DNA of 64,000 nt from Tretioscincus oriximinensis (taxonomy: Eukaryota; Chordata; Lepidosauria; Squamata; Gymnophthalmidae): positions 1,535,075-1,599,074 of the forward strand of contig JAJVDF010000214.1 of assembly GCA_022410635.1 (NCBI GenBank). Direction: 5' to 3'. This document shows, one piece after another, positions 55,136 to 64,000 of the stretch. Numbering within the stretch: the first letter of the stretch is position 1; every line of letters begins with the position of its first letter. The position numbers and the translations under genes were made by a program. Under the pieces are notes generated by a model, which worked only from the letters and a program-made list of their open reading frames with translations, was not told where the DNA came from and searched no databases.

Positions 55136-55434
55136 AATCTATCCTCAATGATTAATAATTAAATCAATGATAATTCAGAATAGGCATGGTTCTACAATGG
55201 TCCCACTGAAATGCATAGGGGCTCAGACATCCATAGGGCTGTTATCCCACCTCAGTGTCTTTGTTTTTAATGCAGCACCAATCTGATCTCTTCCTACAAT
55301 GCTTCCCCATATAATAAAGTTGGTCTCTATTTTAAAAAACAAAAAACAGTTGTTAGCAAAGTGGGAACAGATGAAAGTTTTTCTTTTGTCTTCCACTTGA
55401 GGATTCTCAGAAGCAATTTATAATCTGTTTTGTG
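55136..55434. other. Unassigned intronic sequence
   Basis: Nothing recognised between two oppositely oriented LINE ends. Confidence 0.5.
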
Positions 55435-55497
55435 AGATATTGTGCTGGACTAGATGAGCTGTGGCCTGATTCAATAGAGTTCTTCATATGTCCTCAA
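55435..55497 (+). repeat. CR1/L2-group LINE terminal fragment
   Basis: GTGCTGGACTAGATGAGCTG, TGGCCTGATTCAATAGAG and TTCTTCATATGTCCTCA are the last 60 bases of the family on the + strand. The family terminus stands in the opposite orientation 300 bases upstream. Confidence 0.65.
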
Positions 55498-56058
55498 CTT
55501 GTCTAGTTATTGTTCTAGTTATTGCTGCTGAATAATTCAGTCATATTCATCAGACGAGTGAATTATATCTCTCTTCTTGCTGACACTAGACTACTGAGAA
55601 CCATAGCGCATCAAGGCCTCCCCCTTGTTTTCTGAAACTCATGTTTGTTTGTTTCAATCCATGAAGCTATTCCTAGGTACAAGGTTTTCTGGGCTTTTCC
55701 AACTTATCCCAAATTTTGATCGTTTGGGAGCACTATTAATGCTGCTTCTTAAAGGAAGAAAAGGGCAAAAGTGGAAAAGCTTCCCAAATGTTTGTGGATT
55801 GGATATTTCACTTGTCTAATCCTTCTAGTGCAGTTATATATTTGCAGCGGACGGCTACCAAGAAGGAACTCAGGCAAAATTATCATTTAACCATTTATTC
55901 AAAACAAAAACTAAACGCAACCGTAACAATACGCAAAACCCGATTACAGACTAATTCAATAAAGTGCAATAATGTTGTACAAAATTACAATCAGATGTAA
56001 AATGATAACAGCAACAACATTTACATAAAGAGAAATTGAACCCAATTGTGGAGAATAT
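55498..56058. other. Unassigned sequence leading into the GC-rich duplication
   Basis: It changes character at about 55843 (GCAGCGGACGGCTACCAAG), where the sequence up to 56058 looks like part of the same unidentified element as the duplication that follows. Confidence 0.4.
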
Positions 56059-56949
56059 AAGGCCATGGCAAAGTAGGGTGTGGCAGGTGCAGCATCTTGG
56101 TTTGGATCTGGTCAGCCATCCGGCCTGACCTTCATAATAGGCCACCCCCACCCCACCCCCGGCGTGGTCTGCTGGCTGCCTGCCCCTTTTGGCTAGGCCA
56201 GCCGAACCAATCTGCCAGCTCGGGACCTGGTCCTGTACTTTCAGCCCACACCCCGATGGTGTGGGACCATAGCCTGCCACTCACCCGGTGGCCCCGGCGT
56301 ATGGTAGTCAGCCTGTCCTGAGCCCCTGGCATCCACTGGCCGGCCCATCCTTCGTGGGCACTGCTCAGGCCCCCAGCCTGAGGCGGCACACCATGAGGAT
56401 CAATGGGGTTTGAATGGGCTCTTAAGGAACCATCCTGTGTATTAGCCCTCCCCAATGACTCCTGAGTTGTGTTCAGCCACGCCCATTCCCAGGTCAGGCT
56501 CCACAACTCTAGAACCCCTTAAGGGGGCCCTCATACTATGGGGTAGCCACTAGGCTATTTTTGACTCCCCGTTTCGAACCAAGATGCCTGAACCGCCATG
56601 ACCCTAGTCCTTGACAAAGGCCATGGCAAAGTAGGGTGTGGCAGGCGCAGCATCTTGGTTTGGATCTGGTCAGCCATCCGGCTTGACCTTCTTAATAGGC
56701 CACACACCCCCGGCGTGGTCCGCTGGCTGCCTGCCCCTTTTGGCTAGGCCAGCCGAACCAATCTGCCAGCTCGGGACCTGGTCCTGTACTTTCAGCCCAC
56801 ACCCCGATGGTGTGGGACCATAGCCTGCCACTCACCCGGTGGCCCCGGCGTATGGTAGTCAGCCTGTCCCGAGCCCCTGGCATCCACTGGCCGGCCCACC
56901 CTTCGTGGGCACTGCTCAGGCCTCCAGCCTGAGGCGGCACACCATGAGA
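56059..56949. repeat. Direct duplication of a GC-rich block (period 558)
   Basis: Unit one is 56059-56398 and unit two is 56617-56949. Both run from AAGGCCATGGCAAAGTAGGG to GAGGCGGCACACCATGAG with few differences, including a shorter C-run in unit two. The 218 bases between are not repeated. GC content is far above the flanks. The open frames of both strands are shadows of composition, with no domain. A retroelement leader or LTR duplicate is possible. Confidence 0.85.
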
Positions 56950-57164
56950 ATTTGCACATGACCTATCAATTGTAATGGGTCTTGAATGCTATGGGTGGCT
57001 AGATCACCTGTTTAAAACATGTAGATAGGAGGAAATTTGGTCACTGTTGTTGCGATGTGGTCTTGCTGATTCTTCCGTATGGATGATAAAAGATGTAATT
57101 TNTATGCAAACCTATAATGTTAGTTGGAAAAGACAGCTTTTGGAGTTTGTAATAAAATTTCAGA

Positions 57165-57455
57165 TAGAAGAACTGGGTTTTTATACCCCGCTTTTCTCGC
57201 ATTTCAAAGGGACTCAAAGAGGCTTGCAAGGATATTTTTGCCCAAAGGCTTACATTCTATCTTCCCCACTAGGCTGTGGTGGTTCCCATGTATCTACTTG
57301 CAGTCAGTTGCAATTTCTTGTAATTCATGCTTTTGAATAGCTGGGTTGGTTAGAGCTACAGGCTAGTGGAATGTGCTCACCCCTCCCCACATTGGCTTCG
57401 AAACCCAATCTCCCAGATGAGAGGCGGATTCCTTAGCGATTGAGCTGTCCGTGTC
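57165..57455 (-). mobile_element. tRNA-headed SINE, antisense
   Basis: On the minus strand the head has CACGGACAGCTCAATCGCTA (A-box region) and GGGTTTCGAAGCC (B box), as in a pol III promoter. It runs into a 3' part, GTGGGGAAGATAGAATGTAA then AAAGCGGGGTATAAAAACCC, that also occurs alone at 26880-27018. Confidence 0.65.
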
Positions 57456-58005
57456 TGATATGGATAATATCAGATTTTTTCCCATTATATAATAAATTAG
57501 GTGAGAATGGTATTAATATATTTAATGACTTATTTTTTTCAGACAGAAAGATGCAGTCTTATCATTTGGTATCTGAGAAGATTGAAGTGTTAGGGTGCCA
57601 TTGATTTGCAACTAGGGCTTTCTATTAAATCTTAATGAGTGTTACAATAAAGGTCTTTAAAAAAATACCCACATCGTTTAAAAGACCTTCTTAGAAAAAT
57701 AGCCAAATTTCTGCCACCTGCACTTTAATCCAAGAATGTTCCAACTATCCCATTCACTGGTTTGAAAATACCAAGAGAAATCAAAAGTATGAAAACAAAG
57801 CAACAATTGTTAATAGCAGGATATAATGTACAATGGATTTTGTATGCCCAGTTGCTGGAATTCAGTTTACATAGGGGGAAAATAGAGTGGGAAATAGAAT
57901 TATGTACAATTTTGACCATTTTTTCTGCCACCACTTTTTCTGCCTTTGGAGGTCCTTCCTTCCTCAGCACCTGAGGAAGCTCAGATGGCCACTGCCACCA
58001 ATGTA
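57456..58005. other. Unassigned intronic sequence
   Basis: AT-rich with no element recognised. Confidence 0.5.
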
Positions 58006-58007
58006 TT

Positions 58008-58050
<43 letters not shown>

Positions 58051-58145
58051 TACTTATACCCCGCCCTATACCCGAAGGTCTCAGGGCGGCAAAAACAGTA
58101 AAACATCAATACAAAATTTAAAAAAGTATAAAACAATATTAAAAG
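58006..58145 (-). mobile_element. BovB/Sauria-type retroposon tail with (TTTA)n
   Basis: The (TTTA)n run at 58006-58051 is the antisense of the TAAA tail. TATACCCCGCCCTATACCCG and AAGGTCTCAGGGCGGC are the conserved end of the family, also present at 12941-12996. Confidence 0.75.
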
Positions 58146-59344
58146 TAGGGATAGGATTTTGTATTGGATCACATGATTAGTATATCTGTACTCACATATG
58201 AGTCAAAAGCTACATCTAAATAATGCTTACTTGTTCTATTAAATTTGTTTACTCCTGAATAAAACACTGACTGCTTTATTTCAACAGATGAACTTGTAAC
58301 TGGCTTCGATACGATCATAACTAATCAATAAACAGTAAAAATTAAACAATGCACTAATAAATTTCTTTCTCCATCTTATAGGTTTTTGTGGAAACAATTT
58401 CTAAATTATCCTATTCATTCANACATTCATTTAGTATTTAGTTTTAGAGTAAATTTGTAGATTTAGAATTTCCCAGCCTTTATTTTTATTCCTGCTTGGT
58501 AGATTTTTTAAAAAATATTCTTTTATGAGACATTGTAGGTCTTGGGTATACTCCGAGAAAGTGTCTGAAATAAATAAAAAGTTTCTGTAACAGTTTTTTN
58601 AAAAAAAGTAAACTCACTTATTTCTTGGTATTTTTCCATCATGAATTGTAATTATTATTATTATATAAAAATAGGTATTTTTTTAATTTGTTGTGTTTAT
58701 CACACCAGTATGTATTTTTTTTACTGATTTTGAGCTGCAAAGTTACTATTGCTGTTTGAAGCATTGATAGGACCTCCCCAGTAGTTTTATAACATGCTGT
58801 GTAAATATGCTATAAGGGGACAGGATCTGCTTAACTTTGCTTCCTCATGCCTCACAAGAAGACTGGCATCTGCATGAGTATTGCACTCTTTGCCCTATCA
58901 TGCCAACATAAAAAGACCTTCATAGCACTCAAATAGTAGGCAAAAGAAAGAATTCTCTGAGCTACTTTTCTAGACCTCTTGACCCCTGGTTTGCCAGCAC
59001 TTGAGAAATTGCCATCTCATCAGACATAGAAGAAAAGTAATGGCTTGTGGAACTTTATTCTTCATAAAATAGAATTTGCAAAAGGATTGAACATTCTTGT
59101 AGCTTAATCATTTCATTGATCATTCTTCTCAGAAATCACCAAAACTCTTTCAAAGCAGACACAAAGCTATTAATAACTAATAATACCTAAAAATAGAATA
59201 TTACCCACAGACTTTATTAACATCTGTTAATAATACTTAAATTTATTGATTAGTCATTTGACCAAAAGAGGGGGGGGGGGGAGTGAAAGGAAAGAGAAAA
59301 AAAGTTTTAAAAAATCAGCGTGCTTAATATAAATGATTTATTTT
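58146..59344. other. Unassigned intronic sequence
   Basis: AT-rich with homopolymer runs (poly-G near 59270). Nothing recognised. Confidence 0.5.
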
Positions 59345-59429
59345 GTATCAGTTCTAAATGTAAATTGCCCTGAGACCTTTGTGTATAAGGGAGGTATAGA
59401 AATGTAAAAAAATAATAAATAAATAAATT
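59345..59429 (+). repeat. BovB/Sauria-type 3' tail, sense
   Basis: TAAATTGCCCTGAGACCTTT, AAGGGAGGTATAGAAATG and AATAAATAAATAAAT form the sense version of the tail seen in antisense at 58006. Confidence 0.7.
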
Positions 59430-59556
59430 CTGTGTCTACCTTATTACCTCTGCTGGTTAGGACAGCCTAATTGTTTATGTCCTGAATAAATCAAATATTG
59501 TGACAGAATTCCTGGTGAGATACAACGTAGCAACTCTGCATGTTGCACCAGTATCT

Positions 59557-59750
59557 GAGATACGCAACAGCAAAAGGAATCTCACAGAATAAAAAAGAGG
59601 AAAAAACCTTAACAAGAATCATCAATAAACAAGATAAAAACTCTCTGATGATTCTGTTATTGAGGTTTTCCCCACTTTTTTGGGTGAGATTCCTTTTGCT
59701 GTTGTATACCTTTGGTTTGAATCTCTTTATTCAGGATTTTTGTCTATTGG
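59557..59750. mobile_element. Fold-back element flanked by 12-bp direct repeats
   Basis: GCACCAGTATCT stands at 59545-59556 and again at 59751-59762. Inside, CAACAGCAAAAGGAATCTCAC at 59565 is exactly inverted as GTGAGATTCCTTTTGCTGTTG ending at 59704. Pairing continues inwards with mismatches to AGAATCATCA and TGATGATTCT. The class is unknown. Confidence 0.65.
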
Positions 59751-59762
59751 GCACCAGTATCT

Positions 59763-60899
59763 AGAAACACAGAAAAAAGACCTGATGAAAATTATCTGAG
59801 TTTAATAAATGATCTGCTCCTTTGACTGTCTTTCCTGGTTTGTCTTTATCATTTTCATGTACAGATTTAAGATACATTCAGTAAGAATCTAGTAGTAAAG
59901 TAGCTCATACATACCCAGTTTAGTTTGATTTCAGACAATGTTGTGGGATTGGACCAATTTGCACTGATAGAGTTCTTTATTAGGAAAGCCCAGGGGCATT
60001 GCAACCCTACTGGTTTTCCTTAGCTTATCAGTGACTTTTGATGCTGTTGATCTTTGCATCTTTCTGTAGTAACTTCAGAGACGAGAGATCAGAAGTGCTA
60101 TTTTGCTGCTATTTCTGGGATCGAAATTTGAAAATAGTGCAGAAGCTGGAATGAGTACAGACTGTAGCAGTTAGAATTCCATAAGATACACTGAGCCAGA
60201 ATACATTGAGCTAGGAGTGTAGAAATGATCTGGTAGCTAGATCGCTCCACCACATCTCTTTGAGAGACCCTGTTACCTGCTGCGAATGTGGGCTTAAAAA
60301 TAGATATCACAGGAAGATTTGAATCTGCTGAAGGAGCAGATGGCAGACAAGGAATATAGATTCCTGAGGCAAAATAACCACTCCAATAAAGAACTCCTTA
60401 AGAAAGCTGATTTACTCCAGAAAGGAAAGCAGGAAGTCGACCAAGATTGCTGGTGGCAAGCTCTTTTATAACCTCCCCTTGCAGGTATGGTTACAGACAG
60501 TCAGCTGATATAAAAATCTCCCAAGCTTCTTTGGTCTTGATGATGAGTTCCTGTCCAGGCAGGAAAAATAAGCTGCTTTAATCCTATCATTTTCTTGCCA
60601 TGTGCTTTCTCCCATTCTACAATATTCTCCACCAGAACACATGACTAAAGAGGAAGTAAGAGATTAGGGTTACCATGAAGATAGGGTGACTCAAGTGGAA
60701 TGGAAAGGTACAATGCAAACAGCACGTTATTTAAATTATGCACGTTATTTAAATTACATGCTAAAACAGTAACTTTAAGCAGGCGTAAATAAACTTCTAT
60801 ATATTACAGACTTGAATTAAGAAAGAATATTTACAGGCATGAATAAACACTACATAGGAGGTCTCAGAGCACGTTTGAGATTCGTGAGAAAAAACTAGA
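59763..60899. other. Unassigned intronic sequence
   Basis: AT-rich with no element recognised. Confidence 0.45.
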
Positions 60900-61033
60900 T
60901 AGGAGTTTTCATAGACAAGCTTATGCTTATATACGAAAGCTCATGTTGCCTACTCTTGTTTGTCTTTAAAGTGCTAGAAGACCCCTTCAATAGATACTCT
61001 CGACCCAGATTAACACATCTATTTCTTTAAAAT
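60900..61033 (-). repeat. Interspersed repeat family A, antisense copy
   Basis: GAAAGCTCATGTTGCCTAC, TTTGTCTTTAAAGTGCTAG, AAGACCCCTTC and TTAACACATCTATTTCTTT are the complement of the family order, with diverged spacing. Confidence 0.6.
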
Positions 61034-61149
61034 GTACTGTATACTGGACAGTTATGAAAGATTTGTAATTGTTGTTGTTTGTTAACATATAAACCTCCAA
61101 TGGCTTTTGTGTCAAATACCTAGAAGGAACAGTATCTCCAGTTCATATC

Positions 61150-61590
61150 TGCTTGATTACTGTTGAGTGATGTCTGTTTTTACATTCAGGTGTTATGTGA
61201 GAGGGCGTTCTCTGTGGTAGCCTCAAGACTATGGATAGTCTCTGGTAGCATATGCCTAGATCAAAATTCATTTATTCATCATCTTGTTCATGCACATCTT
61301 CATTCAAGGCTTGGAAGCATAAGCTCCATAAGTTCTTATGGAGGTGGGTGGGTCTTCTTTAATTGATATATTTACTTGTGTTTATACATTTTATATGACT
61401 TACCCACACTGAGACATCTGGTTGAAGAGTAGAAGGTTTAGCTTCCACTGGGTTTTGTCCTGCCAGGGATGGTAGGTTATATATCTTTCCATTACTTTGT
61501 AATTATTCTGTTTTTATTATTGTGATCCATCCAGGGACATATCACTGATGGACAGGATATGCATTCTAAGTTAAATAAAAACACATTTAT
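61150..61590 (+). mobile_element. LINE 3' fragment with RT C-terminus
   Basis: VLCERAFSVVASRLW, encoded at about 61189-61232, matches the RT C-terminal motif seen in antisense at 17905-17965. The piece ends with GTGATCCATCCAGGGACAT and an AAGTTAAATAAAAAC tail. Internal sequence is deleted and shifted. Confidence 0.6.
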
Positions 61591-63815
61591 AAGTTAACAC
61601 CAAGGTAAAATTTATATACTGTTTTATTTTTCTACTGTACTTTGCTACCCTACAGTTTGCACTATATTAATATTTTTCACTTGATTATGCATTTTGAAAC
61701 CATCTCATGAGATTTAGGGTCAAGCTGACCCACACTTCATGGCTTTCTAAAATCAGAGTTTTGTTTTTGGAAAAATTCACACAGCAGAGCCTATTAGTGT
61801 AGGACCCATTTATCATTCCTTAACAATGCATTGCCACACAGTGAATATCTTTTGTGATTTCATCAGAATCTTTGTTATTTTGCTTCAGTAATAGAGTCCC
61901 TGCACAAATTGCTACATTTTTAAAGTCTCCTATTCTTTACTTTTTGATGTAAAGGAATGGAAGGTTACTGTCTCATAATTCATTCTTTGTAATACAGAGC
62001 AATCTTGTTACAGCTGCATCATCCACAAAGTATTCCTGCAGTTTTTAAAATGGAGTGGATTCAAGTGTGTGGTCTTCATGACCATCTTAAATTTTACCTC
62101 AAAAGACATCAGTTTTCTTCCCTGTGGGTGAAAAAGAGAGCAATTATAATCACTCTTTTTTGCTGCTTTCATCTCTGTAAACCTGACCTGCAGAATATAA
62201 CAACACAATGTAGATCAATCCCTAAGTTATTTCAAATTACTCTGGAGACTCCTGGTACAGTATAAATAATTGGGAAGGTAAATACAAAAAGGGTAAAAAA
62301 AACACATTCTCCCAAACTTTGACAAATGAGAGGTTGAACCTCAGTTTTCAGATAGACAAATCTGTTCAGCTGGTAAATAAACATGTGCCTCCTAGTGTAG
62401 AAAATCCACATTTCAATTAGAATTCCTCTTTTAGAATATTTAATGCAAATGATACTGTTTTATTACTTGATCGTGCCCTAAAACTAATGTCAATACTGAA
62501 AAAGAACTCCAGACGAAATACATTATACAGCATTAATATTTATAGATGTGGTTTGTAGTATTGGGACAACAATGAACCATTCTTACTGATGGCAGTTCGT
62601 GACAATCCAAATAACACCATCAGTGTTATAAGAGCTAAACAGCATCTGTGGACCGTTTTGTACTTGTGTGTAGTATTCCAAGACCCAATGAGACTTCACA
62701 ACAGCACAGTGGTTGGTCCTTATAAAGCTTTCAGCTACCTGGAGACATATATAACACCTTTTTTATTTACCATATTTATCCCATCTGGTTAGGAATGGGG
62801 ATATAGTTTTTTTAATGCTATCATACAAATAAGATCTGTATGATATCTTTTTGAAACTATAAAAGCTACCAGAAGTTTGCAAAGGCTGAATAACCCTATA
62901 CCCTCATGACTAGTTGACATCTAGATAGAGTCATATTTATGAATTTGGCATGGTCCCATAAGCATTTTGTTAGAGTGCTTGAAAGGCAAATAGATGGTCT
63001 GGCAGGTTTTTCTACAATTCTCTGTTGATAGCTACCNCTGGAGAATACCTACAGTGACTGTGTCCTCCATAATGTGTCTGTAGTAGTTGAACACAGTTGG
63101 AGAAAGTAAGTTATCATATCTAGAATAACCAGGACCCATTTATAAACATGCTCAAATCCTCTTGGCCTGGAACTTCCAAATTAGAGGATTTTGGGGTTCC
63201 TCAGTCCCAGTGGTAGGACAAGAAAGAACAGCTGTGCATTTAAAAAAAATATTTTGATAATCTGTGGCTGTTGTATTACTGGATTTGGAAACATGCAGAT
63301 AAATTATATTATAGTCAGTAACCTGACCAAATTGACCTTTAATGAAATATGAGAGAGATTTTGTGTGGGGGTACTTTTGGCTGAAACAATAAACCAAGCC
63401 CTATTAAACATGACCAAATAAAAATGGAGAGATCACAATACCATGTGCAGAAACTGATTAAAATTAAGTGTATACAAAAGCCTGCATGAAACATTTGAAA
63501 TAAACCCCCTTCAGCCCCAGGAAGTCTAATGGTTTATCAGCTGTTGCACACTTGCTGCCTACTGGGAAGAGGAAGTAGCATTTACACGGGTTTTCCTGGC
63601 ATCTCTACCCTGCAGGAGAGAATGGAGAGCTGATATTATCAAACTGTGTTATACTTGTCAACAGTTTACTTTCTCTTGTAGGCTGCAGAGGCTAAATAAA
63701 TGTTTTTCTTTCCCCATACATAAAACCCAGTAAACATATATTCTTCAATGTAAACTCCAGTGTATCTGATAGCAGGGAAAGAAAGAGATCCTTATGCACA
63801 TTCTCATTAATTCAG
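61591..63815. other. Unassigned intronic sequence
   Basis: AT-rich with no element recognised. Confidence 0.5.
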
Positions 63816-64000
63816 TTTAAGGAACCCATTTTATAAAAAATTTAAGCAGGAAATTATACCTAATTTAGAAATTCTTTTTAATAAGGTATTAACAATACAA
63901 GATATACACTTGGAAGGAAATGGAGATCATACCGATTTGGAAATTAGGCAAGCCAAAAATCAATGCTGAATCATATAGACCGATATCACTTGCAAATTTG
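63816..64000 (+). mobile_element. L1-like LINE RT fragment, cut by the window edge
   Basis: The frame reads NPFYKKFKQEIIPNLEILFN, then, after a +1 shift near 63925, EIIPIWKLGKPKINAES and YRPISLANL. This is the start of a LINE reverse transcriptase fingers region, closest to L1-type by the YRPISL box. The element continues beyond 64000, and its state there is unknown. Confidence 0.7.

Larger units (their letters stand above)
18940..64000 (+). other. CDH7: CDH7 intron 2 (5' part, runs off the window)
   Basis: The interval begins GTAGGA at the donor of the first coding exon. I looked for the expected next exon (LHSD..., ending in the DINDNEP region) and did not find it, so the intron is at least 45 kb. 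Very long introns are typical for type II cadherins at this position. All elements listed downstream lie inside it. Confidence 0.75.

Noticed and set aside
56097..56940. Trp/Pro/Gly-rich frames on both strands
   Set aside because: The frames repeat because the DNA is duplicated. They have no start context or domain, and both strands are open because of high GC.
18940..64000. CDH7 exon 3 (LHSD...DINDNEP)
   Set aside because: Searched for by eye in the three forward frames' expected wording and not found. A diverged or masked exon cannot be fully excluded without alignment.

Overview
The window is vertebrate nuclear DNA: AT-rich intronic sequence packed with decayed transposons, one CpG-rich stretch at the left edge, and a single recognisable coding exon with canonical splice sites. 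The mix of CR1/L2-group LINE ends, BovB/Sauria-type 3' tails, tRNA-headed SINEs and hAT-like inverted-repeat elements suggests a squamate reptile. The species cannot be named from the sequence. Isolated single N bases and one 394-base N run mark it as draft assembly.

The only host gene I can support is cadherin-7 (CDH7) on the + strand. Its first coding exon is 18716-18939, encoding the start codon, signal peptide, propeptide, furin site and the first 23 residues of the mature EC1 domain. A CpG island at 1-930 carries three inverted CCAAT boxes and a consensus splice donor at 479/480, so it is a plausible promoter and noncoding exon 1. I saw no further CDH7 exon in the remaining 45 kb, so nearly everything here would be intron 1 (about 18 kb) and intron 2 (over 45 kb, running off the window).

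The introns are a repeat mosaic. The best-preserved element is a Ty1/copia LTR retrotransposon (45982-49188, - strand). Both LTRs are present and gag, protease and integrase remnants are readable, but the whole reverse transcriptase region is missing from an otherwise continuous frame. A LINE relic (43100-44907) joins an RT reading frame to a 3' tail that recurs in at least ten truncated pieces on both strands. A complete 560-bp hAT-type element (20030-20589) has terminal inverted repeats and an 8-bp target duplication.

An unusual number of fold-back palindromes occur: 17267-17442, 19801-19971, 25781-25871, 34502-34604, 36276-36397, 36425-36603 and 59565-59704. Two repeat families that I cannot name (A and B) recur through the window. 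Two local duplications (38632-39499 and 56059-56949) are also visible, the first with a templated filler at its junction. No RNA genes, CRISPR arrays or other host genes were seen. The remaining intron blocks contain nothing I could assign.
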